This document shows positions 47,794 to 56,251 of a stretch of 64,000 bases of DNA, piece after piece. Positions within the stretch are counted from its first letter, which is position 1, and every line of letters starts with the position of its first letter. The stretch is taken from the NCBI RefSeq assembly GCF_035627495.1, contig NZ_DASPLO010000043.1, positions 4,505-68,504 on the forward strand, in the 5' to 3' direction. Below the pieces are notes generated by a model, which did no database searches, was not told where the DNA came from, and was given only the letters and a program-made list of their open reading frames with translations. Made by a program: the position numbers and the translations under genes. The DNA is from Methylocaldum sp035627495. GTDB taxonomy: Bacteria > Pseudomonadota > Gammaproteobacteria > Methylococcales > Methylococcaceae.

Positions 47794-47987
47794 GCTGGTT
47801 TGGATCGTTGCTTGGAAAGACCGTTCGCGTTCCCCGCTGGAGGGATTCGGATTGTTTTATTTAAAGTGCCCATTGATAAAATCAAGTGCGCGATTATGGA
47901 AGCAAACAGCCCGAGCAACCGGACGAACCCACGGCGGGGTATCGGCGATGATTTCTACGGGCGACGGCAAGACGCGGGGTTGAACGA

Positions 47988-48311
47988 ATGACTAAACGGA
48001 AAGCGAATCCCTTTTTAGGTCGGTGGCGCATTGTTTGGATGGAGATGTGGGACCAGGATTTCATCGATATGGAAGTGCCAGGCCACTTCACTTTCGAAAA
48101 GGATGGCCAGGGCAATTTTCAGTTTGGCCTGGTACAGGGTGACATGGACTACCGAGTCGATGGCAGCCGTGTCGAATTTTCGTGGATCGGCAATGACGAA
48201 ATGGACGAGGCCTCGGGTCGCGGCTGCGCACGTATCGAGCATGGCGAACTGATCGGTCGCATCTTCTTTCATCGGGGCGACGACTCCGAGTTTCGCGCCA
48301 TCAAAGCCTAA
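47988..48311 (+). CDS. Conserved hypothetical protein
   Basis: The 107-residue protein begins with NPFLGRWRIVWMEMWDQDFI, then alternates short strands (HFTFEKDGQGNFQFGLVQG, DYRVDGSRVEFSWIGNDEMD) in a way that suggests a lipocalin- or SH3-like beta fold. It has no signal peptide. The function is unknown. Confidence 0.75.
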   Translation: MTKRKANPFLGRWRIVWMEMWDQDFIDMEVPGHFTFEKDGQGNFQFGLVQGDMDYRVDGSRVEFSWIGNDEMDEASGRGCARIEHGELIGRIFFHRGDDSEFRAIKA

Positions 48312-48481
48312 GAGGGTGTGTGGGAAGCGTCACGAGCGGCCCGAAGGCAAGCCTGTCCTGAGCTTAGTCGAAGGGGAGCCCGGCGCGCAGAAACCGGAGT
48401 GTACAAGTGCTACATGAGAATTTCGAGCACCGCGCGACGCCGCCATCGGGCCACGCAGTAGCTTCTCGCACACGCTCTAAG
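48309..48481. repeat. MITE-like repeat with imperfect terminal inverted repeats
   Basis: The left end near 48310 (AGAGGGTGTGTGGGAAGC) and right end near 48465-48481 (GCTTCTCGCACACGCTCT) are imperfect inverses. The interior contains CCTGTCCTGAGCTTAGTCGA, a sequence common in dispersed bacterial repeats. Confidence 0.45.
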
Positions 48482-48639
48482 GCCAGCTGCCATGGCCGCC
48501 GCTACTGATAGCGCCGGGAATCCAGCACGGTCTCCACCGCTTTCGGACGGGTAAACAAGGGTAGCCATTAATTAAGACGCACTGAAGAAACGCCGCGCCG
48601 CCAAAGTCTGAAGGCGCGACCGGTGATGAGCACCGGGGC
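48482..48639. other. Non-coding stretch before the toxin remnant
   Basis: No antitoxin gene could be read here although the following remnant is toxin-like. Any partner has probably been lost. Confidence 0.35.
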
Positions 48640-49019
48640 ATGACGATAAAGTCACCGAGAACTTCGAGGTCAATCTCGAAGCCATCGAGGCCTTCTGGTC
48701 CGAGAGCGATTTCCCCCAAGGCTATGGCCGCCTCCTCGACGAACTCGGCGATACGGTCATTCCCAATCTGGAGCGGTTGCCGATGATGGGATAACCGTTT
48801 ATGGCGCGCCAGCCGGAATCGGTTGAGGCCGTGTCAAAACAAGAGAAGTTGCGAGCGCAACTGGCCCGCTTTGGAGACAGCGGCGATATCCGCGAGTATG
48901 TGATGGACGACTACTTGCTCCTCTACGTGATCATCAATGAGGTGGTTTACCTGCTATCCATTCGCCACCACAAGCAACTGTCCTTCGACTTCGCGCATCT
49001 TTGGCTGGATCGGACCTGA
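48640..49019 (+). pseudogene. Decayed RelE/ParE-type toxin gene
   Basis: Read through, the region encodes VTENFEVNLEAIEAFW, GYGRLLDELGDTVIPNLERL, MARQPESVEAV and YLLSIRHHKQLSFDF, the usual order in a RelE/ParE-family toxin of about 120 residues. Two lesions break it: a one-base frameshift between the ATG at 48640 and base 48651, and an in-frame TAA at 48792-48794. The part from 48801 still has an open frame of 72 codons, but it lacks the N-terminal half. Confidence 0.72.
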
Positions 49020-49072
49020 GAATGCACCAGCCGTACCGAGGACGGAACGGCAAAAAAAGCTTAAGACCGTAA

Positions 49073-49285
49073 GGGCGGGTTAGCCCTTCGGCTAGGCTCA
49101 GGACTGGCTCCCTCGCGTAACCCGCCTTTCCGCGGTGTGCGGCGGGTTACGGTGGAAGGGGGGCTCTGGTGCTCCCAGAGACGCCGTTTGCGATTGGAAG
49201 GGTTACGACTCAAGCAACCGTTTGCGATTGGAAGGGTCGCGGTTAAAGCGACCGTTTGCGATTGGAGTACTGCCTAACCCGCCCC
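49073..49285. repeat. GGGCGGGTTAG palindromic element with inserted tandem repeat
   Basis: GGGCGGGTTAG (49073-49083) and CTAACCCGCCCC (49274-49285) bound the region. A CGCGTAACCCGCC/GGCGGGTTACG hairpin near 49117-49151 shows kinship to the palindrome at 50237-50320. The tandem CCGTTTGCGATTGGA repeats lie inside. Confidence 0.6.
49183..49265 (+). repeat. Three tandem CCGTTTGCGATTGGA repeats, 34-bp period
   Basis: CCGTTTGCGATTGGA starts at 49183, 49217 and 49251, giving an exact 34-base spacing. Between copies 2 and 3 the AAGGGTCGCGGTTAAAGCGA spacer is related to common REP sequences. The array is too short and its spacers too similar for a CRISPR. Confidence 0.75.
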
Positions 49286-49344
49286 ACCGTGCTAAATGTT
49301 GGTCGAAGGGCTTCCACGCAAGTACCGGCATGGAAAGTGGTGTC

Positions 49345-49842
49345 TCATAAGCGGCGGAACGCCATGGCGGGCAGGAACAAGCGCTCGGGGCGTCCCGGCA
49401 AAGGCGTGAAGCCGAAGTGGCTGTAAAAAGACGCCGACTGTTCATCCTTGGCATCTACGACGATTCCAGCTACAGCGAGTACCGCGCTCGCCTGCACCAC
49501 TTTTTGGCAAGCGTCGGCCAACAGGATCGAACCTAGTCCCTGGCCCTGGAAGTTCTGATCAACCGCCAAGCGGCCGAGCAAAGCCACTGGCACCGGATAG
49601 CGGGGCAGCTTGCGCGCCAACGCTATCGGCAAGTCCAAGCAATTCACGCTGCCGGCACTCAGAGTAAAGAAACCTGCCACGCATTGGGAATCCTCCGGAG
49701 TGGCAACAAAGACGCGCGCCACATCACGTCGAACATCCTGGGACGCATAGCGCCGGATATACTCATCGAGAGCGCCCGTCCCACAGCAAAACCCGGTCGT
49801 ATCCACCGCTACATCGAGCGGCCCGATACAATAATCCGTCAC
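49345..49842 (-). CDS. GNAT-family toxin of a type II toxin-antitoxin pair (TacT-like)
   Basis: The 165-residue protein has ALDEYIRRYASQD near the start, the acetyl-CoA loop LAVDQNFQGQGLG and SFYSHFGFTPLP with the catalytic Tyr. TacT/AtaT-type toxins acetylate aminoacyl-tRNA and stop translation. It overlaps the upstream DUF1778 antitoxin gene by four bases, the usual operon arrangement. Confidence 0.9.
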   Translation of the reverse strand: MTDYCIGPLDVAVDTTGFCCGTGALDEYIRRYASQDVRRDVARVFVATPEDSQCVAGFFTLSAGSVNCLDLPIALARKLPRYPVPVALLGRLAVDQNFQGQGLGSILLADACQKVVQASAVLAVAGIVVDAKDEQSASFYSHFGFTPLPGRPERLFLPAMAFRRL

Positions 49843-50120
49843 CGGCGGACCCGCTTCGCGTGACGATCGAAAGCGCGGTTGAGCGCCGCATTGGGTTCGA
49901 CGGGCGAATCAAGGGCGGCGAGAAAGGCTTGAAAGTCTTCCGGCATCAAGGTGATGGACTCATGGGCCTGCACGACTTGCTCGGCCGAAGCCAGAGCGTG
50001 CGAGAGCACGAATTCGGACACGCTGACATGCGTATAGGCGGCGGCCTTATCGAGCACCTGTCGGGTGCGAAGGTCGCAGCGAATGTTGAGGCGGCTGTCC
50101 TTAGTCGTTGCGGTGTTCAT
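49839..50120 (-). CDS. DUF1778 antitoxin (TacA-like)
   Basis: The 93-residue protein has an N-terminal ribbon-helix-helix domain (RLNIRCDLRTRQVLDKAA, then VSVSEFVLSHALA) followed by a toxin-binding tail with MPEDFQAFLAALDSP. DUF1778 proteins neutralise GNAT toxins and repress their own operon. It is the first gene of the pair. Confidence 0.9.
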   Translation of the reverse strand: MNTATTKDSRLNIRCDLRTRQVLDKAAAYTHVSVSEFVLSHALASAEQVVQAHESITLMPEDFQAFLAALDSPVEPNAALNRAFDRHAKRVRR

Positions 50121-50487
50121 AACTAACTCCGAAAATCTGATTGCCGCTTATTGTGCGCCGATTGTACGTACGTAACAAGCTCTGCCGGAGTGAACAGCAT
50201 CTCCGTCTCCAGGGTTTCCAGGCGGGTGAACAAGGGCTGTAGGGCGGGTTAGCGTACTCGCGTAACCCGCCTTTTCGCGGTGTGCGGCGGGTTACGCGAG
50301 TACGCTAACCCGCCCTACAGTGCTTCAAACTCGGCCTCGTCGAGCACGGAGAGTACGACCGGAACGCCTTGGCGGCGGTCCGGAAGCATCCGGCGTATCG
50401 AGGGACGGTTATTTTCCTGCTGCCCGATGCGGGGCGATAGAGTGAGATATTCATGCGACAGCACCAACCTGAACGCTCGCCGGCAGA
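50121..50487. other. Repeat-containing intergenic region
   Basis: The region contains the palindrome at 50237-50320. The rest shows short open stretches but no gene I can support. Confidence 0.5.
50237..50320. repeat. Perfect 35-bp-arm palindrome (GGGCGGGTTA family)
   Basis: Arms at 50237-50271 and 50286-50320 are perfect inverses around a 14-base loop, beginning CTGTAGGGCGGGTTAGCG. Perfect pairing implies recent insertion or ongoing gene conversion. A diverged relative sits at 49073-49285. Confidence 0.82.
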
Positions 50488-51564
50488 TCAATCTCGCAAA
50501 GCCATGGTCGATTGCTCGACGGCATGGTAGAAGACACCCGTGTCCTCGATAAAGTAGTTGAAGAAGCCTCGCTGCACCGGAATCTCTATAGGGACCAGCT
50601 CGATTTCGTGGAATCCTTGCTCCTCCAGAGACCCTTTCAGCCGTGGGTTACGCAGCAGGCGGTTGACCAACTCGATTCGGGCGAGTTGCTGAGCATAGGC
50701 GCCGTTGAACCAGAGTTCCGTCTCCAGGTCCTGAACCTCGATAAAGCTTTCCGGCAACTCGCCCACCCACTGGTACCGCTGTGGCCGCGGGATATAGATC
50801 ACATGGGCGGCGCTCAGTTCCGAGAGAATGAACTGGCGCGCATAGGCGCCGTCGATGCGCTCTTGAGGTTTGCCATCGCGCTCGAATCCGTAAAGGCTTA
50901 GCCACAATGCATCCCGAACCGCCTCCGCCGTGATTTTCTCCGCCTTGACCGACGGCAAATCACCGCTCTTCCGCATCGCCTGCGCGTGCGCATCGTCTGG
51001 ACGCCGTTCCCGGCGCTCCTGCTGGACCACTCGGTACGCCTCCCATGCGGCGGTATTCATGTGGAGGTGCTCGGTCCCTAAACGCGGGCTGAAGCTATTG
51101 AAGAAGATGGCGATATCACTCGCATTGAACGCCTCTGCGATCTGGTGATAAATCTCTTCCGACCGTGTGGGCACGAGGAGTTGGGCTGGAAACCAGAGAT
51201 CCCACCACTGCTCGGGGGGTGTCCGATACCATCGGGAGACGAGACGGGTGAAATACTCCGGAATCGCCGGCCGGAACACGCCCTCGCCGCCGTACAGATA
51301 GGCCAACCACGATCGGAGCATTGATGGCGGCAGCTGGCGCCAGATCGCAGAGCGGGTGTCATCGGCCGATCTCTTGAATTCCTGCTCGATGTCGTGCCCT
51401 TCCAGCCACCTCCAGGTCCAGTAAATCATTCCGGACGTGCAGGAGAGATGGGTCGGTGTTTTCCCTTCCTTTCCGGAGGCGTGCAGGAAGCCGACCCCAT
51501 GGGCGTTTGAGCCGCCTATCCCGCCTAGAGCGAATGCGATGTTCCTTTGGCCGTTGACAGTCAT
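50488..51564 (-). CDS. Divergent patatin-like protein
   Basis: The 358-residue protein has the patatin oxyanion loop GGIGGSNAHGVGFLHA at residues 13-28 and an Asp in RIDGAYARQF that resembles the catalytic Asp-Gly motif. The nucleophile motif is altered: SCTSGM replaces GxSxG, so catalysis is doubtful unless the Ser in CTSG serves. It has no signal peptide. Patatin-like proteins can act in phage defence, but no cyclic-nucleotide synthase is adjacent. Confidence 0.72.
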   Translation of the reverse strand: MTVNGQRNIAFALGGIGGSNAHGVGFLHASGKEGKTPTHLSCTSGMIYWTWRWLEGHDIEQEFKRSADDTRSAIWRQLPPSMLRSWLAYLYGGEGVFRPAIPEYFTRLVSRWYRTPPEQWWDLWFPAQLLVPTRSEEIYHQIAEAFNASDIAIFFNSFSPRLGTEHLHMNTAAWEAYRVVQQERRERRPDDAHAQAMRKSGDLPSVKAEKITAEAVRDALWLSLYGFERDGKPQERIDGAYARQFILSELSAAHVIYIPRPQRYQWVGELPESFIEVQDLETELWFNGAYAQQLARIELVNRLLRNPRLKGSLEEQGFHEIELVPIEIPVQRGFFNYFIEDTGVFYHAVEQSTMALRD

Positions 51565-51874
51565 GTCCTATCCTCCATGTTAAGCGAGATATAACCTACG
51601 CATCCTTTGGCTATCCACTGGGCGCGATGCTTTCAGCAGCGTGCGCCAGACCTTGTCGTAACCGGCGCAGAGGAGCCCGCTTCCAGAACGAGCGTCGGCA
51701 CAGACGTTCCGCCACCGTTTCGCTAGCGAGCTATGGCCGGCGAACTATCCGCACCCTTCAGGAGTTATTGTGGCACAGTCATGTGAAAACAATGATGAGT
51801 TAGACCCATACGGTGCCGAGTGTCACGGTCAAGAAAGACTTACCGTAGCGCCGGGTTAAGCGAACGACTTCGGC
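51565..51874. other. Intergenic region without a convincing gene
   Basis: A GTG at 51770 preceded by AGGAG opens a 29-residue frame to 51859 with two Cys; this is too short to call. Nothing else stands out. Confidence 0.35.
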
Positions 51875-52243
51875 TCAGAATTGATACCCCTGCCGAACCC
51901 AATAGTGCCAGTCTTCGATTGCTTGAGCCGTTTCCTCGTCGGCGGCCATCGGCATCAACTGAGCGAGGGGCACGGCCAACTCTTCTTTTTCCCGGCGGAT
52001 CAGGACAAACATCTCATGCTCACATTCCTCTTCCGGAGCCATCTCGATCACTTCCACCGCCTCGTTGATGTGCAGTGGAGAAATGGTCCGCCGGGCGACA
52101 CAGTGGGCCGTGAACGGAAACCGGAGCTTATCCTGAAGGTAGTAATACCAGCCCATCGCACGCTCGGCTTCATCGTAGCAGTCGACGATGATTTCCATAA
52201 TAATCCGCTCCTCGCGTTCGGGATCACGCTTCGCCTCATTCAT
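51875..52243 (-). CDS. Conserved protein annotated elsewhere as calcium-binding family
   Basis: The 122-residue acidic protein has DPEREERIIMEIIVDCYDEA near the start, then MGWYYYLQDKLRFPFTA, APEEECEHEMFVLIR and EDWHYWVRQGY. Similar proteins are often named calcium-binding protein, but no EF-hand is visible here. The function is unknown. It is cytosolic. Confidence 0.78.
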   Translation of the reverse strand: MNEAKRDPEREERIIMEIIVDCYDEAERAMGWYYYLQDKLRFPFTAHCVARRTISPLHINEAVEVIEMAPEEECEHEMFVLIRREKEELAVPLAQLMPMAADEETAQAIEDWHYWVRQGYQF

Positions 52244-52390
52244 AGGCCGCTCCGTGGGTTTGCCTCAAGATCACTTTCTTCGACCAAACCTGACCGTAAA
52301 GCGTTTAACCATTCCCGTAATGAAAACTACGGATTGGGCCCTTGTGTACCGCCCTCACAGAAGGTGTCAGGCTTTTGTTGTTTGACAATG

Positions 52391-52597
52391 CTAATGATGG
52401 CGAGGATTTAGGCATTCGGCTTTACGCACTTGCCACCCCTTGGCCATATAGTCGGTTAGCGGCCACAACGAGCCGGCCACAGGATATTGCGGACAGCTGA
52501 GGGCGCCCTCATTGCAAACGCGAATCATGGCTGCAACATGGGCGCTATAGGTCGGATTCAACTCGTTCGCGCTGTTTGGAGACTTGCGCGTATTCAT
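52391..52597 (-). CDS. Small hypothetical protein
   Basis: The 68-residue frame begins MNTRKSPNSANELNPTYSAH and contains CNEGALSCPQYPVAG with two Cys. A GGGGAAG lies 12-15 bases upstream. It has a plausible composition for a real protein, but I do not recognise it. A longer frame upstream is probably spurious because it runs antisense to sdaA. Confidence 0.45.
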   Translation of the reverse strand: MNTRKSPNSANELNPTYSAHVAAMIRVCNEGALSCPQYPVAGSLWPLTDYMAKGWQVRKAECLNPRHH

Positions 52598-52675
52598 CCG
52601 AGTGATCTTCCCCGCCGATTTGCGGCACAATGAGCTTTTTATTCGGAACATCCGACTTTCGACAGCGATCCTCGC

Positions 52676-54091
52676 ATGGACTCCATCAGCGCGTTCGACA
52701 TTATCAAAGTGGGTATCGGCCCTTCGAGCTCCCATACCATGGGGCCGTGGGAGGCCGCGCGGCTGTTCGTGCGCGAGTTGCCCGACCCGGACGCCGTCGT
52801 CTCGGTCACCGTCAGGCTGTATGGGTCTCTGGCCAAGACCGGCGCGGGCCACGGCACCGACGTGGCCGTGCTGATGGGACTGTCCGGCGAGGACTACACG
52901 CGCATCGACACCGGCGCCATTCCGGCTAAGCTCGACAAGATCAAATCCGGCGGGCGCATCGCTCTGGGCGGCCGCCGAGAGCTGCCGTTCGCGGTTGAGC
53001 GGGACCTGATCTTCGATCATGCGACCACGCTGCCCTACCATGCCAACGGGATGAGGTTTCAGGCTAGGCTTCTGGATGATTCGGTCGTTACCCGGACTTA
53101 CTATTCGCTCGGCGGCGGATTCATCGCAACCGAGACGGAAGCGGACCCGTCGGCGGAACGGAGGATCGTCACGCCCTACCCCTGCCATAGCGGTGGCGAT
53201 CTGGTCCGCAACTGCCGGATGCTGGGTCTGTCGGTTTCCGAACTCACTTATCTGAATGAGCAGGCATGGCGAACCCGCCGCGAGATCGATGCGCAGGCGC
53301 TTGGGCTTTGGCGGGAAATCCGCGCCTGCGTCTTCCGGGGCGTGAACCGCGAGGGGTATTTGCCCGGCGGGCTCCGAGTCAAACGCCGGGCCGCCGCGAT
53401 CAACCGCAAACTCTTAGGTGCCGCCGTTTGCGAGAGCGTCGACTCGTGGCTGGACCTGCTCAGGCAGCAGCCCCGCGACTTTACCCGCGTCAATATGTGG
53501 ATTTCCTGCTTCGCCCTGGCGGTCAACGAAGAGAACGCCTCGTTCGGGCGGATCGTGACGGCGCCCACCAACGGTGCCGCCGGCGTCATTCCGGCGGTGT
53601 TGATGTATGCCTGGTGTTTCGTCGACGGGTTCGACGAGGATAAGGTCATCCGCTTCCTCCTGGTCGCCGGAGAAATCGGCACCCTGTTCAAAAAGAATGC
53701 GACCATTTCCGCCGCCATGGGCGGCTGCCAGGCCGAGATCGGCGTGTCCTCGGCCATGGCGGCGGCGGGGTTGGCCGAAGTCTTGGGAGGCTCGCCGGAA
53801 CAGGTGCTCCAGGCTGCCGAGATCGCCATGGAACACCATCTGGGGCTGACCTGCGATCCGGTCGGCGGATTGGTGCAGATTCCCTGCATCGAGCGCAACA
53901 GCATGGGCGCGGTGAAAGCCATCACGGCCGCGAATATGGCCCTGCAGAGCGACCCGGCGGAAGCCCGAGTGAGCCTCGACGCGGTGATCCGGACCATGTG
54001 GCAAACCGCTCAGGACATGAACAGCCGCTACAAGGAAACCGCGGAAGGCGGCTTGGCGATGCAGATCCCGGTTAACGTCCCGGAATGCTGA
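52676..54091 (+). CDS. sdaA: L-serine ammonia-lyase (iron-sulfur type)
   Basis: The 471-residue enzyme deaminates serine to pyruvate. It has the N-terminal KVGIGPSSSHTMGPW motif, PTNGAAGVIPAVL, the Cys in MGGCQAEIGVSSAMAAAG, and CDPVGGLVQIPCIERN. Three Cys are available for a [4Fe-4S] cluster, as in single-chain SdaA. Length is close to normal. Confidence 0.95.
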   Translation: MDSISAFDIIKVGIGPSSSHTMGPWEAARLFVRELPDPDAVVSVTVRLYGSLAKTGAGHGTDVAVLMGLSGEDYTRIDTGAIPAKLDKIKSGGRIALGGRRELPFAVERDLIFDHATTLPYHANGMRFQARLLDDSVVTRTYYSLGGGFIATETEADPSAERRIVTPYPCHSGGDLVRNCRMLGLSVSELTYLNEQAWRTRREIDAQALGLWREIRACVFRGVNREGYLPGGLRVKRRAAAINRKLLGAAVCESVDSWLDLLRQQPRDFTRVNMWISCFALAVNEENASFGRIVTAPTNGAAGVIPAVLMYAWCFVDGFDEDKVIRFLLVAGEIGTLFKKNATISAAMGGCQAEIGVSSAMAAAGLAEVLGGSPEQVLQAAEIAMEHHLGLTCDPVGGLVQIPCIERNSMGAVKAITAANMALQSDPAEARVSLDAVIRTMWQTAQDMNSRYKETAEGGLAMQIPVNVPEC

Positions 54092-54155
54092 ACGGCGAGG
54101 CGTGGGCGCCAGTCGTTAGGGACAGACTCACGGATTCAAAATCGCTTTCGCCTTC

Positions 54156-54776
54156 TCAGGCTTTGCGCCATACACTGGCCAGCCAGGGTTGCTGCTCGCG
54201 GGGCAGGCCGCTGGGGCGGTAGTAATGGGTCAATTCCGCGAACCCGGCGGACGTCAGGAAACGGCGCCAGGTGTCGAGGTCGTGGAAGGCTCCGTACCGC
54301 CCATGACTCCACCCTTCCTCGTTCCGGCCCCGCGGATTCGAGCTGAACAACACGCCGTCCGACTTTAGCGTCGCATGCAGCTCTCCAAGGATGCGCGGCA
54401 ACTCGCGGCTAGGCACATGAAAGAGAGAGGCATTGGCGAAAACCCCATGAAAGTACTCGTCCGGCAGATCGAGCCGGAGAAAGTCCTGGTGCCAAGCTTC
54501 GCAGCCGCTGTAAGCGCGGGCCAGTTCCACAAACCGAAGGGCGCCGTCCAATCCTATGGCTCGATGTCCCAAGTCGGTAAACGCCTTGAGATCGCGACCC
54601 GGTCCGCAGCCGAAATCGAGTATGGTGTACGGCGGCTCATCGCGGAGGTAACCCAGCAGGGCCGCGATGTTCTGACTGACGTCGTGGTTGCGGGTGCCTT
54701 CGAAAAAGGCTTCGGCATTCCGATCGTAATGCGCCAGGGTAATGGCGGAGATTTCTTCCAGCGTTTGAGGATTTAT
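54156..54776 (-). CDS. SAM-dependent methyltransferase lacking a normal start codon
   Basis: The open frame contains SAM motif I (YTILDFGCGPGRD), GLDGALRFVELAR, FANASLFHVP and a typical class I C-terminus. The frame opens after a TGA and has no ATG, GTG or TTG before motif I. At the expected start it reads ATA-AAT-CCT-CAA, where homologs would have ATG for MNPQ. The TTG at 54572 would remove motif I. This may be a start-codon mutation (a pseudogene) or rare ATA initiation. Confidence 0.68.
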   Translation of the reverse strand: MNPQTLEEISAITLAHYDRNAEAFFEGTRNHDVSQNIAALLGYLRDEPPYTILDFGCGPGRDLKAFTDLGHRAIGLDGALRFVELARAYSGCEAWHQDFLRLDLPDEYFHGVFANASLFHVPSRELPRILGELHATLKSDGVLFSSNPRGRNEEGWSHGRYGAFHDLDTWRRFLTSAGFAELTHYYRPSGLPREQQPWLASVWRKA

Positions 54777-54880
54777 GGCCGGCCCGATTCATGTTGAGTT
54801 TTGGCGGATGAGGATCGCATGCTAAGTTGCCGGGTTATCGGGAAACCGTTCGCCATCCCCGATTGCTTCCCCGTTACCCC

Positions 54881-56251
54881 TTACTTCAGCGCTTCCGGGT
54901 TGACCTCGACCCGGCCGATCCACCACCGGTTGATCCCCCATAGCGCAATGCCGACGCCCAGCAGAGCAAGCGCGATCACATAGTCGCTGGCCGGCCGCCC
55001 GGACAGCACCGGGAGGGCCAGGTAGCCGCAGAAGAGCGCGCCCAGCACGGGCGCTGCGGTAGGCGCCCGGAAGTGTGTGTGCTCGACTTTTTCCCGGCGC
55101 AGTACCAGGCACGCGATGTTGACCCCCGTGAAGATGCACAGCAGGAGCAGGGCCGTAGTGCCGCCGAGCTTCCTCACGCCGTCCTCGCCGGCCGCGACGA
55201 GCAGCCCCACCGCGATCACGGTGGTGAACAGGATCGACACCCAGGGCGTGCGCCGGGACGGGTGCACGGCGCCGAACACTGGAGGCAAAATCCGCTCGTT
55301 CGCCATGCCGTACAGCAGCCGACTGGCCATCAACATGTTGATCAGGGCCGAGTTGATCACGGCGAGCAAACCGATGCCGGCGAACACCTTCAGCGGGAAC
55401 GCGGGGGCGCCGATGGCGACCACTTTCAAGAGCGCATCGGACCTTGCGGCGGAAAGCTCTTCGGCCGGGACCAGCAGCGAGGCGGTGAGCGCCACCAGCC
55501 CGTAGATCAGGGCCGCGACGGCCAGCCCGGACAGCAACGACCGCGGAAAGATCCGCGCCGGGTCCAGGCACTCCTCGGCCATGTTCACCGAGTCCTCGAA
55601 CCCGACCATTGCGAAAAAGGCTAGCGAAGTGGCCGCCGTGATCGAGAGCAGCAGGCTTTGGTCCGCGGTGCGGATCTCGAGAAGCCGGCTCGGCTCGCCC
55701 TGGCCGCTCCCCACCGCGTACACGCCGATTGCGATGATGATCAAAAGGCCCAATAACTCAACGCCGGTGAGCACCGCATTGGCCTTCACCGACTCGGCCA
55801 CCCCTCGAAAGTTGATCAGCCCCAGGGCGATGAGAAACCCGACCGCCACCGGCATCACCGGACAGGGGACGAACGGCTGGAGGTAGGTGGCGCCGAACGC
55901 GCGGGCCGCCGCGGCGGCGGAAGCAATGCCCGAGCACATCACGGCGAAGGCGACCAGGAAGGTCAGAAACGGGATCCGGAACGCCCGCTGGGTGTACAGC
56001 GCCGCGCCGGCTGCGCGGGGATATTTGCCGACCAGTTCCAGATAGCTGAACGCGGTGAGGAACGCGACCCCGAACGCCAGCAGGAACGGCAGCCACAGCG
56101 CACCCCCGATCTGGCCGGCCACGCTGCCGATAAGCGCGTAGATGCCGGTGCCGATCACGTCGCCAATCACGAAGAAGAACAGCAGCTTGGGGCCGATCGC
56201 CCGCTTCAGCGCCAGCGGGGCCGCAACCGCGCGCCGGGTGGTATCGCTCAT
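54881..56251 (-). CDS. APC-family amino acid permease
   Basis: The 456-residue membrane protein has about twelve hydrophobic segments and the APC helix 1 motif VIGDVIGTGIYALIG, followed by MVGFEDSVNMAEE and LINMLMASRLLYGMANE. These fit the amino acid/polyamine permease family. The substrate is unknown. Its ATG (56251) overlaps the stop of the VIT1-type gene by one base, suggesting translational coupling. Confidence 0.9.
   Translation of the reverse strand: MSDTTRRAVAAPLALKRAIGPKLLFFFVIGDVIGTGIYALIGSVAGQIGGALWLPFLLAFGVAFLTAFSYLELVGKYPRAAGAALYTQRAFRIPFLTFLVAFAVMCSGIASAAAAARAFGATYLQPFVPCPVMPVAVGFLIALGLINFRGVAESVKANAVLTGVELLGLLIIIAIGVYAVGSGQGEPSRLLEIRTADQSLLLSITAATSLAFFAMVGFEDSVNMAEECLDPARIFPRSLLSGLAVAALIYGLVALTASLLVPAEELSAARSDALLKVVAIGAPAFPLKVFAGIGLLAVINSALINMLMASRLLYGMANERILPPVFGAVHPSRRTPWVSILFTTVIAVGLLVAAGEDGVRKLGGTTALLLLCIFTGVNIACLVLRREKVEHTHFRAPTAAPVLGALFCGYLALPVLSGRPASDYVIALALLGVGIALWGINRWWIGRVEVNPEALK

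Noticed and set aside
49183..49265. Possible short CRISPR array
   Set aside because: Only three copies, the spacers are similar to each other and REP-like, and no cas gene is near.
51770..51859. 29-residue frame with AGGAG before a GTG start
   Set aside because: Too short and without any recognisable feature; chance cannot be excluded.
52598..53188. Longer version of the small minus-strand gene before sdaA
   Set aside because: The extension is antisense to the well-supported serine dehydratase gene and has shadow composition.
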